Assembly: GCF_000220395.1 (NCBI RefSeq)
Contig: NW_004086341.1
Location: 22,533-86,532, forward strand
Direction of reading: 5' to 3'
Length of the DNA stretch: 64,000 bases
From: Ichthyophthirius multifiliis
Lineage: Eukaryota; Ciliophora; Oligohymenophorea; Hymenostomatida
Shown: positions 1-13,470 of the stretch, one piece after another
How the letters are laid out: each line of letters starts with the position of its first letter
Position numbering within the stretch: the stretch's first letter is position 1
Made by a program: the position numbers and the translations under genes
Notes under the pieces: generated by a model
What the model saw: only the letters and a program-made list of their open reading frames with translations
The model's database searches: none
Told to the model about the DNA's origin: nothing

Positions 1-761
1 TTTATTTATTGTTATTTTTCTATTAATTTATATATGTTATTTTATATTTATATTAACCATTAATATATAATAGTATAACATACGTTATATAGCATCAGTT
101 TGATATCTTTTATATATTTTTTAAATTTAAATATATTAATAAAATATATTATTATAAAAGCGGCAAAATTAAATTTTTGCTAAAATTTAACTTTTATTAT
201 TATTTTTTTTTAAAAAATAAAATTATTTAAAAAAAATGCTTAAATCATAAAAATAAAAATATTAAAAAAATTTTACACACCAAAAAGTAAATAAAACTTG
301 AAAAAATAAAAAAATATAAATAAAAATATTTATATGCTTTATATAAATTTTATAAATATTAAAAATGTATTTTTAAATATTATTTAATTTTTTTAAATCT
401 TTAAAATTTTAAAATAGTATTTTATATTATTATTAATTTTGAGATTTTATTAAATATAATAATATCTAAGAATATTCACAAAAAGAAAATAATTTTATTT
501 TCATAAATATACATAAAAAATAATAACTTATTATTTTTTATATGATTTTAAATATAAATATAAGTTTAAAAATTAAAACTTAAAAAATAATAATATTTTT
601 TTTAAACTAATTTTTATATTAATTTTATTATTTATATATTCAAATATTTTATTTATATATATATAAAAAATGCTAAATTATTTTATTATTTATATATTGT
701 TTAAAAATTAAATAACTAAACTTTATTTAAATTATTTTAGTTATTTAATTATTTTAATATA
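1..761. other. AT-rich spacer, no gene seen
   Basis: Almost pure A/T with short A and T runs. I found no reading frame with raised GC content, no RNA-like GC island and no repeat array. It probably holds the upstream region of the tRNA and nothing else. Confidence 0.6.
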
Positions 762-842
762 GACAATTTGTCCGAGTGGTTAAGGAGGAAGACTAGAAAT
801 CTTTTGGGTTTACCCGCGCAGGTTCGAATCCTGCAGTTGTCG
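762..842 (+). tRNA. tRNA-Ser (anticodon AGA)
   Basis: An 81-nt serine tRNA. The 7-bp acceptor stem pairs GACAATT at the 5' end with AGTTGTC at the 3' end (one T-G pair), followed by discriminator G, which is usual for tRNA-Ser. The anticodon loop reads CT-AGA-AA, giving anticodon AGA for UCU/UCC/UCA serine codons. A long variable arm, the class II hallmark, lies between the anticodon arm and the T arm, whose loop is the canonical GGTTCGAATCC. A-box-like (TGTCCGAGTGG) and B-box (GGTTCGAATCC) internal promoter elements are present. No intron is seen, and CCA is not encoded. It stands out sharply from the nearly pure A/T flanks. Confidence 0.97.
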
Positions 843-843
843 A

Positions 844-855
844 TTTTTTTTTTTT
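844..855 (+). terminator. RNA polymerase III T-run terminator of tRNA-Ser
   Basis: An uninterrupted run of 12 T starts one base after the discriminator base of the tRNA. That is where a Pol III terminator is expected. Confidence 0.85.
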
Positions 856-990
856 AAAAAAAATATTATATAAAATTAGCATAAAAATAAATATGCATAT
901 AATATTATTTTTAGTTTAAAAATAAAATTAAATTAAATAAAAAAAATATATATATTAAAATAAATAATTATATTTAGAAAAATAAAAAAA

Positions 991-1530
991 TCATTTAATT
1001 TCTTCTATTTTAGGAAATCTCATTTTTAAATTAGGTATTTTTGTTAATTTTTCTTCAAAAGATTTAATTATTTATTTTTTATTTTTCGTATGAAAGAAAA
1101 ATTTTTTATCATATTTAATAAAAATGTAATTCATTATAATATTAAATAGCTAATCATATTCATCTTATTATTTATTTTAATAATAATTTTCTAAAGAAAT
1201 TAAGTTTTTGTATATGTAAATGTCTTAATGGCTATTTTTTTAAACTATATATTTAAATTACTAACTATTTTAATAAATATCTATATATATTTAATTTATT
1301 TTTTCTTATAGTTTATTTATATCATCAAGTACAAATTAATTGTAATTTTTTATATTAAACTTAACTAATTCAATTAAAGTTAATTTTAAGTCAGGAATAT
1401 ATTTATAATTTGAATAAATATTCTTATTTAAAAAAAAAATGTATATATATAAAATAAAATTGATATTTATAAAAAAATAAAAATAGAGTACTTTAATAAT
1501 TTATCTATATATACCGAATTTTTGTTTCAT
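991..1530 (-). CDS. Small hypothetical protein, 156 aa, one intron
   Basis: Model complement(991..1422, 1492..1530), ciliate code. The first exon holds 13 codons (MKQKFG...) and a 69-nt GT-AG intron follows. The product is lysine, isoleucine and glutamine rich, mostly predicted helical, without signal peptide or obvious membrane segment. It ends in a basic stretch (IPNLKMRFPKIEEIK) before TGA. I do not recognise the family. Evidence for coding: a TGA-free frame with G and C concentrated in codons, splice sites that keep the frame, and AT-only flanks. Start choice rests on the first ATG that splices in frame. It lies head to head with the coiled-coil gene at 1777, 246 bp away. Confidence 0.55.
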
Positions 1531-1620
1531 ATTTAAATTTTTATATAAAAAAATATTATATATATAAATATATATATATATATTTTAATATATATATATA
1601 ATTATTAATATATATTCTAT

Positions 1621-1652
<32 letters not shown>

Positions 1653-1776
1653 TTTAATTAACTATATATACACTATTTTAAATGAGAAAAAAAATAACAT
1701 ATAATCAAAATATCAAAATATATATAAATTTTTAAAAAACTTTAACATTTAAAAATATAAAAAAAAATAAAATAAA

Positions 1777-2420
1777 ATGGGAAACGAATAATCATAAAAC
1801 TTACATTAAAATTAGCCTTCATAATACTATGAATAATAACATTTTCCTCCTGTTGACCGTTTTCGTCCCTCATCAAACAAATATAATAACTACATTTACC
1901 CCTAATCAGAAAATTAGCAAATGTAAGATTCATTAAGAAAAAGCAATAATAATCATTCTTAATATTTATAATAATAATAACCTTATTAATAAAAAGAAAA
2001 CTAACGTTTTAATATGACTGAAGCGAGTATAAATAAAGAAGAAGAAAAAGAGTAAATAGAAATACAGCCATATAAATAATTTAGACCAAGAATGTAAGAT
2101 ATAGATAGCAGACATAGTGTATATTTAGAAAATGTAAATAAAAATGATGAATTACTACGAGAAATAAATAGAACATAGTTCAAAACAGAAGCTTCAATCG
2201 AACAAATGAATAAATAAGAAAAATAGTAATTAATTATTAACTAATTAGGTCGTTTAGCTTATTTAGAAGAAAGAATAGAACTGCTTCAAAAAGAAACCAG
2301 CAATTAGGTTTTTCACCTTTAATACAAGCATAAAAATATACTCAATTATTAAGCTGATTATAATAAATTAAGAGATGAAACAAGTAAATAAATTGTATGA
2401 AAAATATATATTTATTTTTT

Positions 2421-2461
<41 letters not shown>

Positions 2462-2980
2462 AAAAAAAAAAAAATTAAAAAAGTTGCACATCATGCTAGA
2501 ATATATGCATTTGAATAACAAACCAAAATGAAAGATTTTAGCCGAATAAATGATGAAGTGGAAGAAAAAGAAGAATAAACTAAAGCCTTAATCTAAAAAA
2601 TCAACCTTTAAAGTGAACAATTAGACTATTGGAAATAAAAAGCTAATATAGATGATAATTGTATATCTATTATTACCAATTTAAGGTTTAGAACTTAATA
2701 TTTAATGTAGGAAAATTAAAGATTATAAGATGCACTTTATTAAGATGAGGAATATGCGGATATTAAGTCAGTTGTATATGATGCTAAATAACTTTAAATG
2801 TAATAAGAAATATTTGAAGATGCTGAAAATTTGCTAAGGGATGCGTATGAGTCAGGTACTTATGATAATATAATGAATGATAAATAAACAACTAAAAAAG
2901 GTGATTAAAAAATTGAGAGTGTAAAAAAAATTATTAATAATACAGAGATTAAAACTAATAAATAAAAAAGATTAAGTTGA
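1777..2980 (+). CDS. Coiled-coil protein with MGN start, 367 aa
   Basis: Model join(1777..2383, 2484..2980). The N-terminal 90 residues are Q/N/P rich and start MGNEQSQN, which fits the loose N-myristoylation pattern (Gly2). From about residue 110 to the end the protein is highly charged with long heptad-like stretches (YLEERIELLQKE, KMKDFSRINDEVEEKEEQ), so a coiled coil is likely. The 100-nt GT-AG intron contains an A30 and an A16 homopolymer; an in-frame TGA lies just inside it, so it must be spliced. No enzyme motif is visible. A membrane-tethered cortical or ciliary structural role is plausible but is only inference. Antisense and out-of-frame ORFs here are shadows. Confidence 0.75.
2425..2474 (+). 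repeat. A30 and A16 homopolymers in an intron
   Basis: Thirty consecutive A (2425-2454), four T, then sixteen A, all within the 100-nt intron of the coiled-coil gene at 1777. True length is likely uncertain because of base-calling limits. Confidence 0.9.
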
Positions 2981-3584
2981 TTATTAAATATTTATATATA
3001 AATTATTTTTTATAGATAAATTATAAAAAAAGAATAATTTTATTTATATTTTTTGCATATATTTATGTAACTTTTATTGATAATTTTTTTTTTTAAATAA
3101 AATTTAAATTTTTTTTTATTAATTCATAAATTAAAAATATAAAAAATAATATTTATTTCACAAAATTATTAATTTAATTTTTAATATTTATCTAAAAATT
3201 ATTTATAAAAATAAAATTGTTATTTATTAAATGAAGTATCTAAAAAAATATATATTTTGTAAATTATATAATTAAAAAAATATATTTTTCTTATTTTTAT
3301 TGAAATAAATAATTAAAAATTAATTATATATTTTATTTAAAAAATACAAGAATAAAAAAAAAAAAATTTATTAAAAAAAATTATAAATATTAAAAATTAT
3401 TTTAATATAATATAAATAAAAAAATAAAATAAAATAAATATAATTATATTAAGCTTTCATGCAATAATAATATTAAATAAATATAACAAAAATGAATAAA
3501 TAATAATAATAAAAAAATATAATTAATAAAAGAATTTAAAAATAATTAAAAATAAATAAAAATATTAATATATATATATAAATA

Positions 3585-3626
<42 letters not shown>

Positions 3627-4277
3627 TTAAATTTATATTTATATTTATATTTTTTTTTCTTTTATAATTTTTTTTTATTTATTAATATATATTATTTTAT
3701 TATATATATCATTTTTTTTATAATTATTTTATTTTATATTAAAATTTTATCTCAAGAAGAATATTATAAGTTATTATTAATTAATATTTATCTTTTTTAT
3801 AAATTATTTTGATATAATATATTTTTTTATATTTATATTCAAATATGTTTTATCTTCTTTATTTTTATTTAATCTATCTGTAATAAGATTTATTTTTATT
3901 TAAAAATAAATTCTTTTTGAAAATTTTATTCTTTGTTTTTTTAATTATTTTCAAAATTTTAAAATTTATAGATTTCTTTTTAATAAACTAATATTAAGAA
4001 TTCATTTAATAATTTTTATAAATAATCAAAATATTTATTTTTTTATTTTAATTTTTATTACTTATTTTTAATAAATTAGATTATTATTATATTTATTTAT
4101 TTTATTTCTTCTTATTATACTTTTTTTTTCAATAATTTCTAAGTTAAAATAAGCTATATAGTATTAATAAAATTCAATTATTTAGTAAGTAAAAAATTTA
4201 TGTTTTTTTTAAATATATAAAAAAACTTAAAAAATTAATTAAAAAATAATTATAAATTTTTAAAATTAATAAAAAAA
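2981..4277. other. Spacer with TA microsatellite and one doubtful ORF
   Basis: Mostly A/T-only sequence, including a TA repeat at about 3590-3620. On the minus strand, 4005 down to 3709 gives a 98-codon lysine-rich TGA-free frame (MNSQYQFIKKK...). It has no recognisable domain and base composition barely above background, so I do not call it a gene. Confidence 0.4.
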
Positions 4278-5997
4278 ATGGATTCAGATTATTTATTATA
4301 TCGTCAAATATTTTGTAATAAAAAGAGTTTAATGAGAAACAGGTTAAGAGCCATATTAAATAGGAAAGCTATAAATAAAACCCGCTAAAAATATTAGGAT
4401 AATATTTTTTCTATAGAAAATTTCATATAAGATATTTAAGGTAATCTTAGTATTGGATTATAAATAATAAAGCTCAAATGTTATATAAATGAAAATATAG
4501 AATATTTCTTAAATAATGTAATACTCAATGAATAAATAATAAATGAATCTATTTATATACTTAAGCATATTTAAAATTAATAAAACAAAGAATTACTTAT
4601 ATCTTTATTCGAATTTCTTTAGTTTTTCTTATCGAAATTCAATAATAATTTATTTATAGAAAAATATTTTCTTTAAAACGGATATATTGAAGATCTCAAA
4701 ACTCTAATAATTGAAGATGAATAAAATAATTTCAATGAAACAAATATTTAAGTGATTTTTAATTTTGAAATTTATATCTAAATATAATATATATTTTATT
4801 AATTTTTTATTTTATATATATATATATAATAAAAAAAAGGCTCTACGTTTGTTAATAATAGTTATATAAAATAATAAATTAGTTGTAGAAAATATTCATA
4901 ACTCATAATTTCAAAATTATTTGCTTGGAAAATATTCTTAAGCTTTAAAAGATTAATAATCTCTTGACTATTCTCTCTGTATGAAAATTATAATATTTAT
5001 ATAATTATTAATTAATGAAAATATGACATTTCAATAAGCATAATTAGTATATAAAATATATACTTTTTATATATTTTTTATTAAAAAAAAAAATCAGTTT
5101 AAAGGATGTATTTATTTTACAGAAAAATTATTTAAAAATTTACTTTAATAAAATTTTCCTCTTTTAGGTTCAAGTATATAAATATTTGGGATGAGCTTAT
5201 ATTCTATTTCACTTCATTTAAAAAAGTATAATATATAGGATTTACCATCTTAAATATGTTTATTATTTAAATCTTTTCAAATACTAAACTATAATGGAGT
5301 TTCTTTAGAAGAAAAATTTAACTTAATGAAATACGTGTTAGAAAATATAGATATATTAAGAAAAAACTATATCATGTTTGAAATATCACCCTAATTTCTT
5401 TAAATAGCTATTTAATAATAAATGAGTGAAGAAATCTCTACTGTTGTTTATTCTTTAATTTCTAAATTGATAGACCTTGATTAACTTATGTTTGATTATT
5501 TTACTTAAAATGATTTTATAAATAAATATATTTTTCTTTTCACAAACTCTTTACATGAAGAGTAAATGTTAAATATACTTTTTTACGTTTTTATTAAGTC
5601 ATAAAAAGATATGTAAATATTTCCACTTGTCACAGATTAAGTTTTTCTCAAAAATTTAATTAATTTAGGCACACAAAATCTTAATATTTAAATTTAATTT
5701 ATGGCAATTCGTTTATTATAGTTATGCTTTTAACTTGGATGCTTTGGTGTTTCTTAAGTTTAATAAAATTATTTTGATTTTAATTTTGATTAATAATTAT
5801 AAATTAACTTTTCACTTGAAAATTAAAATGGCTAACTTAGTGATTAATCCAATAATATTATTTATTAAAATATTTAACAAATATAAGGCTTATCTTTAAT
5901 AAAAAATTATCTTGATAAAGATGAGACTCCTGAAGATTAACAAAATAGAAATTATATTAGTTTACTTATGAATTATTATTATATAAATTAGTAATGA
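4278..5997 (+). CDS. Alpha-helical repeat protein, possible divergent importin-alpha, 526 aa
   Basis: Model join(4278..4751, 4840..5046, 5098..5997). The 88-nt first intron (GTGATT start) is required, because reading through it shifts frame into a TGA; the 51-nt second intron is in frame but is typical AT-only intron sequence. The N-terminus carries a basic patch (residues about 14-45, KKSLMRNRLRAILNRKAINKTRQKY) that resembles an importin-beta-binding segment. The rest is a series of leucine/isoleucine-rich helices like armadillo or HEAT repeats. Length (526 aa) is close to importin-alpha. No diagnostic Trp/Asn ladder of the ARM groove is evident, so the importin assignment is weak. Safe statement: alpha-solenoid-like protein of unknown partner. 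Confidence 0.6.
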
Positions 5998-7521
5998 AAA
6001 ATTTTATTAATTAGTTTTATATTTAATTTTAATAAAATATAACTAAATAGTAATAATCAAAATAGAATAATTTATATATATAATTTATACATATTTTTTA
6101 TCAAAAAAACACTTTTTTTTTATTCGGAATTTTTTTAAAGTTTATAGTTTAATTAAATTTATATTTGAAAAATAGAAAAATTAATTAAATTTAAATTATA
6201 AATTATCCATACTATCTAATAATATATATAATGCTTTAATTTTATTTTATATTCCAAAAATATAAAAATTTATCGTCTGTAATATTTTTATTAATTTTAA
6301 TATTTTTAATTATTTTAGGAAAATATTAATTATATTTAAAAGGTTATTTTTACATATATTTAAAATAGGTTTTATGTTTTATTTTTTATGAAAAATATTT
6401 ATAGATTTTAATAAACTTAATAAATATATTGTCTTAACATAAAATTAAGTAAATTATTTTTAATATTTTATATGGTTAAGAAATTATTTAAATAAAATTT
6501 ATTTTATTATTTATATGAATATTGTATAAAAGAAAAAATATTTTATAATTTGAATATTTAGTTTTATTTATAAATTTTTATTTTACAAATTAAAAAATAT
6601 AAAGTAATAATAATAAAAAAAGGATAAATATTATTAAAAAAAATTAATAGAATTAGTATTTTTTTATAAAATAAATAAATAAAAAAAAAATATTTATTAA
6701 AAAATAATTCTAAAATAATATACATATAAATTATATATATAATAAATATTAATATATTAAAAATAAAAATAAAAAAAATTAAAAATTAATTAAAATTACA
6801 TATAAAAAAATAATTAAATATTAAATGTTGTAAAATGTAAATAAAATATAAATATATATATAAATTATATATATTTTTTTTTTTTATAAATATTTTTTAA
6901 ATTTAAATATTTATAGATTAAATATAATTTTTTTATATTTATTCAAATATTATATTTTTTTATAATTTTTTTTATAATATAAACATAAACTACATTTACA
7001 TTTTATTTTTTATTTTTTAAACATATATTATTAACATTTTTTTATGTTTAATTCCATTTTTTATATTTTTTTTAAATAAAATTTTTATTTTTTTAATATT
7101 TATTAGTACTATAAATTAATTTTTACATTTAATATTGTATTCTTTTTTTTACTTTATTTAAATTTAATAATATTACTTTTATTTTTAATTTTTTCTTTTC
7201 TTATTAGTTTTTATAATTTTAAATAATGTAATATATATAAAATTATTAATATTTAAATTATAATTAATATTCCTTATTTTTATATATTCTTATTCTTATT
7301 ATTATAATAATAAAAAAAATTTATTAAAATAAAAATTAAAAAATATTTAAATAATTACATATAATTTATAGTTTTTAATTTACTATTAAAACTAAATGTT
7401 TAATACATAAATAAATATAAAAGTAAAATGAAAAAATTATAATAAATTCTTATAAAATAATTAATATTAAATTATAAAAAATAAATTTTTTGTTAATTCA
7501 ACGACTATATTCTTAATTATT
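5998..7521. other. AT-rich spacer, no gene seen
   Basis: About 1.5 kb of A/T-rich sequence between two convergent genes. I saw no coding frame with raised GC content and no RNA-like island. The T-rich and A-rich halves may include long 3' untranslated regions, but nothing marks their ends. Confidence 0.5.
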
Positions 7522-8340
7522 TCAATATTCTGATTAATAAGAACTATTTTCAGTTTCTTCATCCGAGCTTGTACATAATAGTTATTTTCTTTTTTTTCTT
7601 TTATTATTATTTTCCTCTTAATAATTCCTATTTACTTTCTATGTATTTCTTCTTTATTTTTTTTATTAATTTTCATTTTCAAAATATAAATATTATAATT
7701 TTTCAATAATAGTTTATCCTGTTTAATTATTAATTCCAAGAATTTTATTGAAATCGTTTTTATTTTCAATTTTTTAATAGAAAAATTGTAATTTTTCATA
7801 ATCATCCTCGTTTAAATTTGCAACAATTTTTTTCTTTCTCTAATTTTTAATGTTATTTTTAAATACTTCAGGAATTTCTACATCATACTTCTTTTCATAA
7901 TATAGTAATAATTCGATTTTTTTCTTACAATCTTTTTATTTTTTTTCATTTATTTCTTAAGTTAGGCTTTCTTGTTTAGATTTATATGATGTCTTTTTAT
8001 TATCTTAGATTGTTTCTTCTATTTATGTTTCTTATTTAATTAATAGTTCAGGAAAAAATCTTTTAGTTTATTCTAGTTAAGGTTTAAATTAGTTCAATAG
8101 AATATTATTTTTATCAATTTTTTAATATATATATGATAATTCTAATAAAACTTCACTTACTTATTTAAGTTTGCTTAGTATTTTTTCAGTTTCTTTTTGT
8201 TTGTTTATTGAAGTATGTATAAAGTTTATAAATATACTAATATTTTATTATATTAACTTCAAATAGAAATGCTAAATATTTGTATTATTATCATAAGATT
8301 GAAAAAGTAAACTATTCAACATATTATCATTTAAATTCAT
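7522..8340 (-). CDS. Hypothetical charged protein, 272 aa, intronless
   Basis: One uninterrupted minus-strand frame from ATG at 8340 to TGA at 7524-7522. The first 100 residues (MNLNDNMLNSLLFQSY...) look helical. The middle (residues about 110-230) is strongly basic and acidic by turns, with KKKIVANLNEDDYEKLQFFYQKIENKNDFNKILGI. The tail is very basic (KKQRRNTQKVNR, NNKRKKRKQ) followed by an acidic/serine end (SSDEETENSSYQSEY), a pattern common in nuclear proteins. The basic clusters could serve as nuclear localisation signals. No known domain is recognised. A chromatin or transcription role would be speculation. Confidence 0.6.
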
Positions 8341-9680
8341 AGTTTTTTTTTTTTTTTTTTCTTACAAAATTATAATTATAATAATATTATTTTGATATTT
8401 TTTTTAGAAGAATAAAAATAGTTATTTGAGTAAAAATTTTGATAGAAATTATTAGAAATATTCAATAAAAAAAAAAAGCAATTAAATAATAAATTAAAGG
8501 TATTAATTTAATTTACATATACAATTATATAATTAATATTATAATTATTAATATTAATATAATTAATCAAAAATTTATATTATTATTTAAATTTATGTTA
8601 ATTTTTAAAAAATAAAATTATTATTATTAATATATTATACGTGTGAATTTTTTTAATTAACTAAAGGCAAATATTTTATTTTTATTTTAAATAATAATTA
8701 TACTAACATTCTTTAATTAATAATTATTAAAATTATTTAACAATAAAAGAACAAAAAAAATTAAATTTAATTTTTTAATACCAATATTAAATAAAAAAGT
8801 ATATAATATAAATAATAAAAATATTAAATAAATAATATATTATATTACTAATAATAATTAAATAATATAATAATTTTAAAAATATAATTTATTAATTTAA
8901 AAAATATAATAATAAATATATAATATATTAAATATTAAATTATATATATATATATATTATATAATTTATATAATTTGATATAAATTATTTTAATGATAAA
9001 TTTTAAAATTTAATATAAATAATAAACTAAAATATGTTTTAAATATTTTAATAATTAATAAACTTTCGCAAAAATATTAATAAATCTAAATTATTTGATA
9101 TTAATAAAAGTTTTTGATTGTAGTTTTTTTTTTTATATTAATTTAAAATATTTAAAATTTTAGCTTTTAGTTTTTAAGATAAGTAATTTTCATAACAATT
9201 TCATAATTATTTTTTATATTTATACATTATATAGGATTTTTTTAAAAAAAAATATTTTATATATTTTTATTTTCATATAAAAAATTAAAAAAAAAAAATT
9301 ACTATTTTTAATAAAATAAAAAAATAGTAAAAATAAAAAACATAATGAAAATAAAAAATTAAAAAAATAAAAAAAATATAAATAAAAAATTATATTAAAA
9401 ATAAAGAATATATAAATTAATCAATAGTAAAAATTAAAAAAATATATAAAAAAAAATTTAAGAAAAAAAAATAAATAAAAATTAATTTAAAGGATAAATT
9501 AATTATAAATACACAAAAAAAAAAAAATTATAATAAATAAAAATATTTATAAAAATATATATTAATATTTTTATATATTTTATATTTATATATTATATAT
9601 TTATAAATTTATATATATATATTTTTATTTAAATATATTTATATATTTTATTATATATGCATATATATATTAAAATATAA
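8341..9680. other. AT-rich spacer, no gene seen
   Basis: Roughly 1.3 kb, nearly A/T only, with a short TA repeat at about 8940-8957. It separates the start of one minus-strand gene from the stop of the next. No convincing coding frame. Confidence 0.5.
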
Positions 9681-12574
9681 TCATATAATTTCAGTTTCAT
9701 CTTCTATTCTTTATTATTCATAATTTTTAAATTCATTTTAATATGCATTAATTAGTTAACTTATTTCGAAACTATTACCTGTATTAAATCTTAATTCAAT
9801 ATTATCATAAAACACAAATGTGGCAGATTATGGAAAAGCTTTTATCTCTTTTACATTAGAAATAGTATTTTAGAATATGACATTTTTTTTCTCCTCATTA
9901 ATTATTCTAAAATATTTTTAATTAATACATACATAAACCCAATCTTCTAATAAAATATCCCATTATTTAGCTTATTTGAGTGTTTTTGAATAAGACTACA
10001 CATAAAATAAACTTGATCCATAAAGAAAATTTCCTTAAATAGAATTAAGTAATAAAACTGAACTTATTTTTACAAAATTTCCTTTATATTATATTTCTAT
10101 TCCGCTGCTAATATTTTTGATTTCATCTTTGATAGTTTCTATATATAAAATTAAATTATCTATCCAAACCTATTCATTTTATTATTTAAAAACAATAACT
10201 GGTAAAAAAGACTTCATATATTTAGCCAGGAAATTCTTTTATATATTATCTATACTCTCTTAATGATATATCAATAGGAAAAAAGCACCATATAGGTAAT
10301 ATTCTTCCATTTTTAGTATATATTTTGTCTATTTGATCTCATAATATACTTAAGCAACTATTAAAGTCAATAAAACAGGGTCTGTAGAGTAAAAATCATT
10401 CGATATCCATAAATATTTCACCATTTTTATTTTAAATGAAGGCCTTTTTTTTATTCCTAAGGATGAATATAATACGTTTTTTAATTTTTGGGATATTTCC
10501 TCTTCTTCTTCTTTTATTATTTTATAAAGTTATTCGTGTAAATCGAGTGTTTTAATGCTTTTGTTGTCATATTAAATTTATAAACGGAATTCTTGGAAAA
10601 CTTAAAGACCTATTTTTTGAGCTAAAATACCTATAATTTTCTATGTATTAGCCTGTTTTTCCATTTTTAAATCGAAAAATCTATCATCTAATAGATATAT
10701 GGTTATTTTAAAGAATTCACTATTTAAATAGGAAGAAGCAGATGATAAAAAGGAGGAAATTTTGGAAATATTGTCTTCATTTTATTTTAAAATTTTTTCT
10801 ATTTAAGAACTATTTTATTCGTGGAAATCAAAAAAATTAACCGGCAAGCCCAAAAAACTTAAAAAGAGTTCGGATTTCCCACTTTAGAGTATAATTTATG
10901 GATTTTCAAGTATTTTTTATAAAAAATTCTCAATTTATAATTTCCTTTCTTCAATAACTTTAGTTTTCAAATTAGTTAAAAAATTTAAATTAGATAAATG
11001 AGGTAATATTATTTTTAATTCTTTCATATTTTTTTAAATAAACTCTTCTAATTTAACCATTTCCGAATATCTTAAAAAAATCTTATTTTTTTGTAAATTT
11101 TACCCCTTTTTTAGAATTATTTCGATTATATAAACTGTATATTTATTCTTTATTTTTGTATACGAAAATCTCTATTCAGTACCTATAATATTAACTTAGA
11201 TAAAAAAAGAATTTTCCGGTAATTTTATTTATAAATTTTTTATTATTTAAGTATATATTTTTTATATTATGGCATTTTTTTAATCTTTTGTGTTTACAGA
11301 AAATATTAAAATGTCGTTTTTACCAATAATTTTTATTAAATTTTGAAAATATTTAAAATCTTCTAAATTTTATAAAGTAGAATATTCATTTAAAATAAGT
11401 AATTTATAAAATTTTTCTTTTTTAAAATAAATTTCTTCTGATGTATTTTAATTATCATTATCATTTTATTTTTTAACACTAATTAATAAAAATTACGTAA
11501 AAAAATACACTTCTACATTTTTTTCTTTATTTTCTTAAAAAATATACATTTTTTCACTCCATAAAAAACTATTTTTTTCCAAAAAAAATTCTTTAATTTA
11601 TTTCTCGTTTTCAAATAAATTCCATAGATTTTCCTTTATTTCTAAAGTGAATTTTCTCCATAATTTCTCACTCATTTTTTTCTTTATATATTTTTCCATT
11701 TAATTATTGTTTTCTTGACAAATTTCTTAAAATTTCTTCACTCCCTATTCTATATTTTCATAATCAATATCATCTTTTTCACTATATTTTAACATATCCT
11801 ATAATAAAAGGATATATCTGGGAATTTGTTAAACAGGTTTTATCATTATTGAGTCTAAATATAGTCCTTTTTGTTCCTTTTATTTCATAAAAGTGTCTAA
11901 TTATTCATTTTATTATCTATTTGTTTCCACTAATTTTTATGAATTCTCATAATTATTCAAATAATCCTAATAAACTGCGAATCTAGGGGCATAGTCAACA
12001 CAAATTTTAGCTGAAAAAGGTTTAATAGAGTTCATTTTTTATAGGAAAAAAGTACTAAGTTCGAAAATTTAATCAACATTAGAAAATATTTTCTAAAGTT
12101 TTTGTTAATTGAAAAATTTAAGATTATCAAATGGAATATTAAATTCATTTTTCAAAATTTTCAAACTATCATTATATTTTTATTCTTTTTAAATTAATTC
12201 ATTAATTATATTTTATTTATATTTAAAACGCTAAAATTTAATTTTATATTTTCTTCTAATTAATCTTCCCTTAAATAAAGCTTATATTTTTACGATTTAC
12301 TTATAAAATATAGTATCTTATTTGATTTTTGTTTAAATATCTTAAGAAATTATTGATATTTCGGAATTTAATACGTTTTTTTATTTTCCGATTACTTTTT
12401 TAGATATTGTCGATAAAAATTATGAAAAATTGGAACTTTTTACATCCGACATAGATACACTATTATTTTCGCCTATATTTATTTAGTATTATTTACTTTT
12501 TTTATATTTTATATTTTACATAATTAACTTAGTTCATCATTATCATTATCTTTTTATTTTATATTTACGTCCAT
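9681..12574 (-). CDS. RhoGEF with IQ, DH, PH, PX and FERM-like regions, 948 aa
   Basis: Model complement(9681..12472, 12520..12574); a 47-nt GT-AG intron after 18 codons restores the frame. Regions in order: an IQ motif (about 79-98, IQALFKGRLIRRKY), where calmodulin or centrin would bind; a Dbl-homology domain (about 105-280) with its conserved helix LDSIMIKPVQQIPRYILLLQDML; a PH-like segment (about 295-430); a PX-like segment (about 440-560: YTVYIIEI, FLRYSEMVKLEEF, basic helix, IENFLQKILENP); and a FERM-like C-terminus (about 603-935) with a ubiquitin-like F1 (KITIYLLDDRFFDL) and a typical F2 (LTLIVAQVYYEIKQTKY, YYLYGAFFLL). DH domains exchange GDP on Rho-family GTPases; PX binds phosphoinositides. 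PX followed by FERM recalls sorting nexins 17/27/31. DH is secure, IQ and FERM good, PH and PX moderate. Confidence 0.85.
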
Positions 12575-12917
12575 TTTTTTTTTTATTTATTTGGAAATAA
12601 TAATAATTAATAAACTAATTTATTATCATTAAAATTTATAATGGATTTATAATGTTATTAAGTTTTTTTATAAGATATAAATATATATTTACGTTATGCA
12701 TTTAATAAAATAATATATTTAAAGATATATATTTTTAAGTGTATACCTTTTTTTTATTTGATTGAAATAAAAAATCAAAATCAAATAAAACAATTAACAT
12801 ATTAAATAATATTTTTAATACATAAACTATGTATTATTTAATAAACATTATCAATTAAAAAAATAATAATTATACTTTTTTTATTATAAAAAAAATTATA
12901 AATTTAAATAAAAAATT

Positions 12918-13412
12918 ATGGAACATATATGTAAATAATATTTGTATTGTATAAAATGTTCAAAAAATGCTTGCCAAATATGCCATATAAATTTACAACA
13001 TGAAGATTACATAATTGATATAGACTAATGTTATACCTAAAATATTAATATACTTACTTAAAACACATAAGATTACGCTATAATATAAAAGAGCCTTGAA
13101 TAAATCAAAAATACATGTGAATTACATATATAATAATTAAGTGCAACAATAAATAATATATTTTTTAACAGCAGAATAATTGATCTATATAAAGAAAAAA
13201 ATTACACTAAATTTATACAGTTATTATTAAAAAACTATAATTATATTTCTCAAAATAAATTAGAACTAAAGCATAATAGAAACTTATAAATAGATAAAAA
13301 TTTTATGTAAGAAAATTTTTATTAATCAATATAAACATTAAATGAATATTTCTAACATTAAATCAACTTTATAAGTAATATTATACTATAAAATATTCAA
13401 GATACCTAATAA

Positions 13413-13470
<58 letters not shown>

